From: Deltaproteobacteria bacterium
GTDB lineage: Bacteria; Desulfobacterota; Desulfobacteria; Desulfobacterales; SURF-7
Assembly (NCBI GenBank): GCA_019307665.1
Contig: JAFDJC010000123.1
Coordinates: 1 to 8,883 of the forward strand
DNA length: 8,883 nucleotides
Direction: 5' to 3'
Every line of letters begins with the position of its first letter. The stretch's first letter is position 1. Of the stretch, positions 1 through 5,888 are shown piece by piece. The position numbers were made by a program, and so were the translations under genes. The notes under the pieces were generated by a model. It did not search any database, was not told the DNA's origin, and was given only the letters and a program-made list of their open reading frames with translations.

Positions 1-1691
1 ACCTGGATGATCTTAACGCGGTCTCTTTTTATGACAAACCATATCTTAAGTTTGAAAGGTTGCTTGAAACTTATCATGGGTTTGCACCAAAGGGGCTAAA
101 AAGCTTTCTTTCCGCAATCCCGGTTTGGATAAGGGAAAAGCTTTTCATGAGAAAGATGCTTAATGATGAACTGTTAAAAACAGCTTCAGGCAGTCCGAAA
201 AAATTACTGTTCCCTGAGCATCATCTGTCTCATGCTGCAAGTGCATTTTATCCTTCTCCATTCAATGAGGCGGCAATCATTACCGTTGATGGTGTTGGAG
301 AATGGGCCACAACAACCATCGGGCATGGTAAGGGAAACGAAATTTCAGTCCTGAGGCAACTTGATTTTCCACATTCTTTAGGTCTCCTTTATTCGGCTTT
401 TACATATTACTGTGGGTTTAAAGTAAACAGTGGTGAGTACAAGCTGATGGGTCTTGCGCCCTATGGTATTGCCGGTTCAGAGAGAACCGAAAAACTTAAG
501 CAGATCATTTTAAATGAACTCGTAGATATCAGGAAAGATGGTTCTATACTTCTTAACATGAAGTATTTTAATTTTGCCACAGGGCTTACCATGTGTGTTG
601 ATGACAAGTGGGAAGCTCTTTTGGGTATTCCAAAACGAGAATCTGAGAGCGATCTTTCTCAACCTTATATGGATATAGCGCTTGCCATCCAGAAAGTTAC
701 TGAGGAAATAATATTCAAACTTGCGGATACGGCAAAGGAACTCACAGGGTGTACGGACCTTGTAATGGCAGGGGGCGTTGCACTTAACTGTGTTGCAAAT
801 GGGGGGCTAATTAAAAAAAATACATTCGGCGATATATGGATCCAGCCGGCTGCAGGTGATGCAGGGGGGGCTTTGGGCGCTGCATATGCAGCATGGTATA
901 TATTGCATCAAAAAGAAAGAGAAGTGATTGCAGGCAAGGATTCCATGATGGGCGCTTACTTAGGGCCTGAATATTCTCCGGCAGACATAAAACGAATCTC
1001 AAGAAAGTATATTGCACCTTATTCGGAATATTCGGTTTTTGATCAGCTTTGTGATGATGTGGCTGAGCTGTTATCCCAAGGATACGTTGTTGGCTGGTTT
1101 CAAGGCAGGATGGAGTATGGGCCAAGAGCTCTTGGCAATCGCAGCATTCTTGGTGATCCGCGTCATTCGGAAATGCAAAAAAAATTGAACCTTAAAATAA
1201 AGTACAGGGAGGGATTCCGCCCATTTGCACCTTCTGTTCTTGAAGAGGACATATTGGATTATTTTGACCTGGACCGATCCTCTCCATATATGCTTCTTGT
1301 CGCGCCTGTTCAGAAAGAAAGATGCCATTCTCTTCCTGAGAATTATAAGCAACTTAGCATGTATGACAGGCTGTATCACCTGCGTTCAGATATCCCAGCC
1401 GTGACACATGTGGATTATTCTGCACGGATACAGAGTGTCAGCAAGAAAACCAATAAGAGATATTGGAAACTTATCAATGCATTTAAAGAAAAAACAGGCT
1501 TCGGCCTTGTGGTAAACACCAGTTTCAATGTCAGGGGGGAACCGATCGTCTGTTCGCCGGATGACGCCTACAGATGTTTTATGAGAACTGAAATGGACTA
1601 TCTTGTAATGGGGGATTACTTATTTGAAAAATCGAAACAGCAGAAATGGGTAGAAAGTGACAAATGGCGGGATGAGTTTGTATTGGATTAA
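1..1691 (+). CDS. Carbamoyltransferase, NodU/CmcH/TobZ family (5'-partial)
   Basis: The frame is open from base 3 to the TAA at 1689-1691 (562 visible residues). It already reads family sequence (AVSFYDKPYLKFERLLETY) before the first TTG at 60, so the true start lies upstream; by family length about 60-70 residues are missing. Family members transfer a carbamoyl group from carbamoyl phosphate, via carbamoyl-adenylate, to a hydroxyl of a sugar, antibiotic or Nod factor in the cytoplasm. Visible N-terminal Kae1-like motifs are HHLSHAASAF (His codons 219 and 231, four residues apart, the expected metal ligands), DGVGEWATT, KLMGLAPYG, MAGGVALNCVANG and AAGDAGGALGAA (Asp codon 858, probable third ligand). 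The C-terminal YrdC-like carbamoyltransferase domain shows GRMEYGPRALGNRSILGDPR, REGFRPFAPSVL and VVNTSFNVRGEPIV, ending with YLVMGDYLF. The substrate cannot be read from the sequence; a surface polysaccharide or secondary metabolite is usual. No SxtJ-like or glycosyltransferase partner follows, so partners, if any, lie upstream. The gene appears intact apart from the window edge. Confidence 0.95.
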   Translation, partial: LDDLNAVSFYDKPYLKFERLLETYHGFAPKGLKSFLSAIPVWIREKLFMRKMLNDELLKTASGSPKKLLFPEHHLSHAASAFYPSPFNEAAIITVDGVGEWATTTIGHGKGNEISVLRQLDFPHSLGLLYSAFTYYCGFKVNSGEYKLMGLAPYGIAGSERTEKLKQIILNELVDIRKDGSILLNMKYFNFATGLTMCVDDKWEALLGIPKRESESDLSQPYMDIALAIQKVTEEIIFKLADTAKELTGCTDLVMAGGVALNCVANGGLIKKNTFGDIWIQPAAGDAGGALGAAYAAWYILHQKEREVIAGKDSMMGAYLGPEYSPADIKRISRKYIAPYSEYSVFDQLCDDVAELLSQGYVVGWFQGRMEYGPRALGNRSILGDPRHSEMQKKLNLKIKYREGFRPFAPSVLEEDILDYFDLDRSSPYMLLVAPVQKERCHSLPENYKQLSMYDRLYHLRSDIPAVTHVDYSARIQSVSKKTNKRYWKLINAFKEKTGFGLVVNTSFNVRGEPIVCSPDDAYRCFMRTEMDYLVMGDYLFEKSKQQKWVESDKWRDEFVLD

Positions 1692-1714
1692 TAAAACTTA
1701 ATAATATTTCATAC

Positions 1715-1743
1715 TTGACCACATTATTGATTTAACCTATATA
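1715..1743 (+). promoter_or_regulatory. Putative sigma70 promoter upstream of the truncated ABC/CULT pair
   Basis: TTGACC at 1715-1720 is separated by 17 bases from TATATA at 1738-1743, giving a good -35 (5/6) and a fair -10 (4/6). The expected start near 1750 falls in a 7-bp inverted repeat (GGAGAAA 1747-1753, TTTCTCC 1776-1782, 22-base loop) that could form a leader hairpin or operator. Transcription from here would run through the ABC remnant into the CULT gene. This is consensus matching by eye only. Confidence 0.4.
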
Positions 1744-1810
1744 CTCGGAGAAAAAGAGATGTTTTATTAATCGTATTTCTCCAAAGCGAACCGATAATAC
1801 TTTTTACAAG

Positions 1811-1852
1811 ATGGGGGGGGTAAAAATGAAAAAATTTTTAATATCCATATGA
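1811..1852 (+). other. Start of an unknown reading frame (MKKFLISI) cut off at the rearrangement junction
   Basis: A run of eight G (1813-1820), usable as a purine-rich ribosome site, lies five bases before ATG at 1826. The frame reads M-K-K-F-L-I-S-I and stops at TGA 1850-1852. The residues resemble the first amino acids of a signal peptide. The stop lies exactly where homology to the ABC ATPase begins in a different frame (about 1842). I read this as the 5' end of another gene fused out of frame to the ABC remnant. It could equally be a chance start; eight residues cannot be assigned to a family. Confidence 0.3.
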
Positions 1853-2369
1853 ATTCTCCGGAGGCCAAAGGCAGCGAATCAGCATCGCCAGGGCACTTAT
1901 GGTCGATCCTGAATTTATCGTTGCTGACGAACCGGTTTCCGCACTCGACGTTTCGATTCAGGCCCAGATTCTTAATCTCCTCATGGATGCCCGTGAAAAG
2001 CGGGGCCTGACCTATATGTTCATAACTCATGATCTGTCTGTTGTCGAACATATCAGCACACGTGTCGCTGTAATGTATCTTGGAACACTTTGCGAACTTG
2101 CTTCTGCTGCAGACCTGTTCGGTTCTCCACAGCATCCATATACCCGGGCTCTTCTGACCGCCATACCGAAACTTGGCCGGGATAAGCCCGGGCATATCAG
2201 TCTTAAAGGAGAGGTCCCGACACCTGTGAATCTACCTGAAGGATGCGTATTTCACGGAAGGTGCATTCATGCTGACAAGCGTTGCAAGCAGGAAATACCG
2301 ATTTTAACGCGTCTTGCTACCGGAACAAACGTTGCATGCCATGCAATCGAGGAAGGCAGGCTAAAATGA
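1842..2369 (+). pseudogene. 3' remnant of an OppF/DppF-type peptide ABC transporter ATPase
   Basis: The frame starts after an in-frame TAA at 1839 and reads YPYEFSGGQRQRISIARAL, the ABC signature region of oligopeptide/dipeptide ATPases. Next come Walker B and D-loop (FIVADEPVSALDVSIQ), the H-loop (FITHDLSVV), and the family's C-terminal extension: HPYTRALLTAIP, VPTPVNLPEGCVFHGRC and a closing ACHA. The four C-terminal cysteines typical of the subfamily are present. Walker A, the Q-loop and about 150 N-terminal residues are absent: roughly 175 residues remain of the usual 320-330, so it cannot bind ATP normally. The first internal ATG (1899) falls inside the ARAL-M helix and is not a native start. 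Intact relatives energise import of peptides across the inner membrane. The 3' end looks undamaged, with no internal stops, suggesting recent truncation, or selection to keep coupled translation of the next gene. By eye the segment is richer in G+C than its flanks. An assembly join at 1842 is the main alternative. Confidence 0.85.
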
Positions 2370-2800
2370 GAACAGCCATAGATTCATATCCTGTTTTTCT
2401 ATTCAAGTCTCCATTTGAAAAACAGGATAATGGAAGTCAGCCGAATGTTCTTAATGAAGATGAGGCTGAACGTAACGAACCTGACGAAGAAAAATATATA
2501 TTCTGCAGGCAGTGTTTCCAGGTGATTACAAATGAGACTGAAAGAATTGATGTCCATGGAGGGCATAAACACACATTTGCAAATCCCCACGGTCTTATTT
2601 TTGAGATCGGATGCTTCAGGTCAGCAACAGGATGTCTTTACACCGGCAAGCCCACCTCCGACTTCAGCTGGTTTAAAGGATTTAAATGGCAACTCGCTGC
2701 CTGTAGTAAATGTCTTGTTCAGATGGGGTGGCTTTTCGTTTCTTTGGGGAATGAAAGCTTCAATGGCTTAATTCTTGATCGCCTTATTTTCCCAGAATAA
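2366..2800 (+). CDS. CULT-domain protein (bacterial cereblon-like, thalidomide-binding fold)
   Basis: This is a 144-residue protein. ATG 2366 overlaps the TGA of the ABC remnant (ATGA 2366-2369), with AGGAAG/CAGG 6-16 bases before it; an in-frame ATG at 2282 would only add 28 residues read out of frame from the ABC gene. After a variable acidic N-terminus (1-43) comes one CULT domain (about 44-140). Zinc pairs are Cys47/Cys50 (CRQC) and Cys113/Cys116 (CSKC); FANPHG is at 71-76; the aromatic cage is Trp102, Trp108 and Trp122 within SWFKGFKW and MGWLF. These match, in order and spacing, the human cereblon pocket for glutarimides (NPHG, SWFPGYAW, CxxC, GW). By recall of human CRBN, His378 corresponds to Phe100 and His397 to Gln119. 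No signal peptide, Lon or DDB1-binding part is present. Bacterial CULT proteins are known as single domains of unknown function that bind cyclic imides and uracil-like compounds. Family assignment is strong; the cellular role is unknown. Coupling to a peptide transporter suggests a peptide or cyclic-imide ligand (inference). Confidence 0.92.
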   Translation: MRTAIDSYPVFLFKSPFEKQDNGSQPNVLNEDEAERNEPDEEKYIFCRQCFQVITNETERIDVHGGHKHTFANPHGLIFEIGCFRSATGCLYTGKPTSDFSWFKGFKWQLAACSKCLVQMGWLFVSLGNESFNGLILDRLIFPE

Positions 2801-2842
2801 CACCAGAGTAAAATCAGAGTAGCACAAAAGTAAGAGGTGTTA
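2798..2842. repeat. 7-bp inverted repeat between convergent genes
   Basis: TAACACC (2798-2804) and GGTGTTA (2836-2842) are perfect complements around a 31-base loop, between the convergent CULT and PilZ genes. There is no T-run on either side, so this is at best a weak bidirectional terminator. Nothing else is visible in the 67-base gap. Confidence 0.2.
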
Positions 2843-2867
2843 TGCAAAGGCCTCAGGGTGTATAGGT

Positions 2868-3284
2868 TTAGTTCTCTTCTTTCTGATTGTCATACTGGTC
2901 ATCACCAACCGTATATTTTCTCATGCATTCAACCAACCAGGTTTTTTGATAAAACGTCAGGTTGTTGAATTGGATGCCGATTCTTTTAACTATGGATGAG
3001 CTAAAGACTGTGCTCTCTTCTGTATTGATATCTGAGATGATTTTTATATTAAACTTAGACGGTTCATGAAATACTGTATCGTATCTATCGGACAAAATTG
3101 ACAATTCCTGAATAGCCTGAATAGATATTTCTTTTCTCTTGTTGTCACGATATGTAAATGAAAGGCCGCCCTCACCCATTTCCTGTACACGCCCCATTAT
3201 ATCGGCACCTGAGCCTAACACGGCAAATACATCTTCGATAACCTTATGCCGTTGATGTTGCCTGCGCTCGGTTTTTTTTTTCAC
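2868..3284 (-). CDS. PilZ-domain-like protein, possible c-di-GMP effector
   Basis: This is a 138-residue protein starting with GTG at 3284, chosen because GAGGA (plus-strand TCCTC 3292-3296) lies seven bases upstream. The N-terminus ERRQHQRHKV contains the PilZ RxxxR motif (Arg8, Arg12). A beta-rich stretch follows with QEMGEGGLSF at 34-43, standing where the D/N-x-S-x-x-G motif should be: Asp is Glu35, Ser is Gly37 and Gly40 is kept. The C-terminal RIGIQFNNLTFYQKTWL (101-117) is typical of short delta-proteobacterial PilZ proteins. PilZ domains bind cyclic di-GMP and act by protein contact in motility, polysaccharide or adhesion control. The degenerate second motif means ligand binding may be weak or lost. 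No signal peptide, membrane segment or output domain is present. The gene is monocistronic and convergent with the CULT gene, with a plausible promoter at 3313-3342. Confidence 0.8.
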   Translation of the reverse strand: MKKKTERRQHQRHKVIEDVFAVLGSGADIMGRVQEMGEGGLSFTYRDNKRKEISIQAIQELSILSDRYDTVFHEPSKFNIKIISDINTEESTVFSSSIVKRIGIQFNNLTFYQKTWLVECMRKYTVGDDQYDNQKEEN

Positions 3285-3312
3285 ACAGATATCCTCATAT
3301 CATGTCTATTCC

Positions 3313-3342
3313 CTTATACAACAAGAAAGATCTATTTGTCCG
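3313..3342 (-). promoter_or_regulatory. Putative sigma70 promoter of the PilZ-like gene
   Basis: On the minus strand, -35 CGGACA (3342-3337) and -10 TATAAG (3318-3313) are 18 bases apart, matching consensus at 4/6 and 5/6. The -10 lies about 30 bases before the GTG start, leaving room for the GAGGA ribosome site. Confidence 0.4.
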
Positions 3343-3559
3343 TTTTGCATATGCTTTCAACGGTTAATTGTGACCAACTGCTTTTTAACAAGAGAGCAAA
3401 CACTTTTTATGTAACGAGATAATGTTTGAATGTCAATTGGAAAATAAATATACCGTACAGTCATATCGACCCTCTTGATTTAATAAGCAAAATAGATACC
3501 AGATTATTTTTTTAATAAAAATTATAATGAGCGATGCAATTTCTAGTACATTTAATTCC

Positions 3560-3588
3560 TTGACACAAATCATGATCTTTCATATTGG
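3560..3588 (+). promoter_or_regulatory. Putative promoter of the 69-residue ORF and lipoprotein
   Basis: A perfect TTGACA occurs at 3560-3565. Possible -10 boxes are CATATT (3581-3586, spacing 15) or TATTGG (3583-3588, spacing 17), neither good. The site lies about 60 bases ahead of the start codon at 3647, a sensible position for a promoter serving both downstream genes. Confidence 0.3.
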
Positions 3589-3646
3589 ACTAAGTGTGCA
3601 GTCCTTGTCGGCTGATCGGTTATATACTTTTAGGTGGATTTGAAAC

Positions 3647-3856
3647 ATGGGTTTTATCAGGCAACAGGAAGAAGATCTTGCTCTTAAGCTGCTCAAATGG
3701 CAGTATCATCGGCTGAATCTCCAATTGCCGGATGATATATCACTGAAAAAGCATGCAGTAAAACTAGTAGACGATGCACATAGGATTGCCGTGGAAAAAG
3801 GACGTAATGTTTTTGGCATTATTAAAGAACTTATAAATGATCTGAAAAAAAAATGA
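3647..3856 (+). CDS. Small helical protein of unknown function (69 aa)
   Basis: ATG 3647 is preceded by AGGTGG (3632-3637) at nine bases, a credible ribosome site, and the frame ends at TGA 3854-3856. The protein is charged and lacks cysteine, a signal peptide or membrane segments. It reads as two or three amphipathic helices: residues 1-22 (QQEEDLALKLLKWQYHR), then from about 33 (LKKHAVKLVDDAHRIAVEKG), then a lysine-ended helix (IIKELINDLKKK). I do not recognise a named family, although the pattern resembles short conserved proteins I associate with Desulfobacterota. It lies 57 bases before the lipoprotein gene on the same strand, with no clear terminator between, so they may be cotranscribed. 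It is likely cytoplasmic; no function is assigned. Confidence 0.7.
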   Translation: MGFIRQQEEDLALKLLKWQYHRLNLQLPDDISLKKHAVKLVDDAHRIAVEKGRNVFGIIKELINDLKKK

Positions 3857-3913
3857 CGTTTTATTAAAAGACGATGGCTAAGATAAACAACAATATGATA
3901 AGAAGTCAATAGA

Positions 3914-5296
3914 ATGAATAAGAAATGTTTTGTACTGCTTCTTTCACTTCTTTTTTTCTTTCCTTCCTGCAAAGGAGAAGATAAAAAACCATCCGCCTCC
4001 GAAAGTAGAAATGCCACTCATACTACATCTGCTCTTACGACAGGATCTCTTGCCGCTTATAAGGGAGGAGAAATAACTGAAACCAATTTTATTGCATGGA
4101 TGGAGGCTAATCATTATCCGGAAAATAAAATTTCAGGTATTCTTGATAACAGTAGAAGAAGAAAGGGGCATTTAAGACGCATGGCGCTTGAACTCTTTAC
4201 CGGCAGAGAAGCTGAAGCTGCAAAATTCGACGAATCCGAAGACTTTAAAATATTGGTAAGACATGCCAAAGAAAATTATCTGCTGAAGTACTTCAGAAAA
4301 CAGTTGCGTGAAAATGCCAAATTCAAAGAAGACTCCATCAGGGCTCGAATGATATACTTTGAAGTACTCGATTACAAAATTGAGGATGGTGTTAAACAGA
4401 TAAAACTCCCTGAAGAGGAAGTTGAAAAAAAATACACAGAAAAAATCAATTTTGCAAAAAATCTTATCAAAAAACTTGATGAAGGTGCTGATTTTGCCGA
4501 ACTTGCAAAGGAATTCTCCGAGGATCATTCAAACCGGATCGGAGGTGATATCGGGTACATATACTACCAGATGAGAGAACAGGCTTTTGCTGACGCAGCC
4601 TTCTTGCTCAAAAAAGGAGAATACACAAAAGAACCTGTAAGAACGGAACGAGGTGTGTACGTTATTAAGGTAGAAGACATCGTAGAGGTTGACGAGAAAA
4701 ATATTGAAAAGGTTATACATGATCAAAACAATGCAAAATCTTTAAAGACAAGGCTTTCTTTTTTTACGGTTATAAAATATGAGTATGACCTTGAAAAAGC
4801 GGAAGATGCTGATGCCTTTTACAAAAAACTGACCGACAGCAGCCCTGAAACCATGCTTTTCAAAGTTTTCCAAAAGGATTTTACAATCGCTGATTTCGAC
4901 AGGGAGCTTTCCGAACCAGGAGATCCAGGAAGTTTAGATAAGGCTGAGTGTGATATTTTTCGGTCACAACTGCATTTAAAAGACGCCGTTCTTCTTCGCG
5001 AAGCATTTAAACGTGGCATAAACAATGAACCTGAATTTAATAAAGCATGGAAAATTATACGGCATACTGCCCTTGCAAAGAAGTATAAAAACGCTGTAAT
5101 ACTCGATTTCTCCAAAATAAAAATAACAGATGACGAAATAGAGATGGAACAAAAAAACATTAAAGCAATTAATGAAAAAAAAGAAGGACTAGACCGTAAT
5201 GTTATTGTAAAGATCCTTACGGGAAGAAAAAGATTTGCAAAAAAACTTCAATACGAGGAAGATATCCTGACAAAGAATGAATTTACCATAATTTAG
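3914..5296 (+). CDS. Parvulin-like (PpiC/SurA-type) lipoprotein, probable periplasmic folding factor
   Basis: This is a 460-residue protein. Residues 1-18 form a lipoprotein signal peptide (KK, then a Leu/Phe-rich core) ending in FPSC with lipidated Cys19; Phe at -3 instead of Leu is tolerated but unusual. A Ser/Thr-rich linker follows, then a SurA/PrsA-like N-terminal helical part (about 48-140), a rotamase-like domain (about 142-258) with GADFAELAKEFSEDHSNRIGGDIGYI and FADAAFLLKKGEYTKEPVRTERGVYVIKV, and a further helical part (about 290-460) that may pack against the N-terminal part as in SurA. Known relatives assist folding of outer-membrane or exported proteins. The usual His in the first strand (ARHIL) reads ARMIY, and the usual GYHIIKV reads GVYVIKV, so both customary histidines are missing and the protein may be a chaperone rather than an isomerase. 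The start ATG 3914 is set by the signal peptide; its ribosome site (AAGAAG, eight bases) is weak. It ends 12 bases from the facing amidohydrolase remnant. Confidence 0.88.
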   Translation: MNKKCFVLLLSLLFFFPSCKGEDKKPSASESRNATHTTSALTTGSLAAYKGGEITETNFIAWMEANHYPENKISGILDNSRRRKGHLRRMALELFTGREAEAAKFDESEDFKILVRHAKENYLLKYFRKQLRENAKFKEDSIRARMIYFEVLDYKIEDGVKQIKLPEEEVEKKYTEKINFAKNLIKKLDEGADFAELAKEFSEDHSNRIGGDIGYIYYQMREQAFADAAFLLKKGEYTKEPVRTERGVYVIKVEDIVEVDEKNIEKVIHDQNNAKSLKTRLSFFTVIKYEYDLEKAEDADAFYKKLTDSSPETMLFKVFQKDFTIADFDRELSEPGDPGSLDKAECDIFRSQLHLKDAVLLREAFKRGINNEPEFNKAWKIIRHTALAKKYKNAVILDFSKIKITDDEIEMEQKNIKAINEKKEGLDRNVIVKILTGRKRFAKKLQYEEDILTKNEFTII

Positions 5297-5308
5297 AGGC
5301 ATTTCTCA

Positions 5309-5611
5309 CTAGTTTCCTGTAACTACTGTTGTAACGCCCTGGTAGAGATAGTTGTGATTTCCTTTCCAACTCTGAATCACGTATGCAAGATAACGTTTTA
5401 ATCCTGTTCTTTTGAATGTGAGATCACAGTGGGTATGAATATCAACAAACCCTGATGTAACGATACTGCCATTTGCATCGACAACCTTTGAGGCGCTGTT
5501 GCCGAGGTTCCCAATCGCAACAATTTCATCTCCCTTCACACCGACATCAGCTATATAAGGTTCCAACAAGGTTCCGTCAAAAATAATTCCTTTTTTAATA
5601 AGAATGTCAAA
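5309..5611 (-). pseudogene. N-terminal remnant of a D-aminoacylase-type amidohydrolase
   Basis: Read on the minus strand from 5611, the frame gives FDILIKKGIIFDGT, then LLEPYIADVGVKGDEIVAIG, then the metal-binding SGFVDIHTHCDLTF (the HTH pair), then SWKGNHNYLYQGVTTVVTGN and a TAG stop (5311-5309). This matches the first roughly 100 residues of N-acyl-D-amino-acid deacylases, zinc amidohydrolases of about 480-550 residues that release D-amino acids from N-acyl forms. The match stops where the family continues GN-CG. No ATG or visible ribosome site precedes FDIL; the codon in the start position is ACG (5614-5612), one base from ATG. The first usable start, TTG at 5569, would cut off strand one. 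Four-fifths of the enzyme, including the remaining metal and substrate residues, is missing, so it should be inactive. Its conserved residues look fresh, suggesting a recent deletion that brought the lipoprotein gene next to it. Confidence 0.85.
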
Positions 5612-5888
5612 CGTACTGTTAATTTTATGCCGATATTACAGGAACAGGCTTGCGCTATCGCGGGGAAAGATTTTATACCTACCCCTACAAATAGAAAATA
5701 TCGACAAATCTTTTCGCGGAAAAAACGTGTTTAAAGTCTTGACACAATATGCAATTGGTAATAGTGGTTTAAATATCGTACTCTAATAAAATTAATTTAC
5801 TAACAACGACACGCTTAAATTTAAATGATAGGCTAAAAACAAATGTCGATAATTTTTTTTTGAACTTACAAAAAAGGAGAAAAATCTA
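5612..5888. other. Intergenic region upstream of the histone-like gene
   Basis: I see no convincing gene here. An imperfect inverted repeat pairs CGCGGGGAAAGATTT (5659-5673) with AAATCTTTTCGCG (5706-5718), with a two-base bulge and a 32-base loop. A perfect TTGACA at 5739-5744 is the best -35 for the histone-like gene, but no good -10 lies 16-18 bases on. A T9 run lies just ahead of the ribosome site AGGAG (5875-5879). A 60-codon plus-strand frame at 5604-5786 has no recognisable content. Confidence 0.5.

Larger units (their letters stand above)
3285..3646. other. Divergent intergenic region, no gene seen
   Basis: These 362 AT-rich bases separate the divergent PilZ gene and 69-residue ORF. 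No ORF above about 20 codons has a ribosome site, and I see no tRNA, convincing hairpin or repeat array. The only signals recognised are the two promoter candidates listed separately. The stretch between them (about 3343-3559) is longer than two promoters need and could hold regulator sites or a small RNA, but nothing in it can be named. Confidence 0.6.

Noticed and set aside
1813..1820. G8 homopolymer as a phase-variation switch
   Set aside because: The ABC frame has a TAA at 1839 just before the homology, so no change in G count brings an upstream ATG into that frame. It could only alter ribosome-site spacing for the short MKKFLISI frame.
1846..1856. Adjacent CATATG and GAATTC, resembling a cloning-vector junction
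   Set aside because: The same bases encode the conserved YPYEFSGG stretch of peptide ABC ATPases in frame with the rest, so they are native. An assembly join slightly upstream remains possible.
1767..2195. Minus-strand 142-codon frame opposite the ABC remnant
   Set aside because: It lies antisense to strongly conserved ABC motifs and shows no recognisable content.
2282..2365. Longer start for the CULT protein at ATG 2282
   Set aside because: The 28 extra residues are the ABC C-terminus read in another frame; ATG 2366 has its own ribosome site and the coupled ATGA arrangement.
5309..5311. TAG at the expected Cys position as a recoded codon (Pyl or Sec)
   Set aside because: Sec uses TGA, and the next codons (TGA, GAA, ATG, CCT) show no amidohydrolase sequence, so nothing is left to read through to.
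5604..5786. Plus-strand 60-codon frame before the histone-like gene
   Set aside because: It overlaps the 5' end of the amidohydrolase remnant, has no credible ribosome site and no family features.
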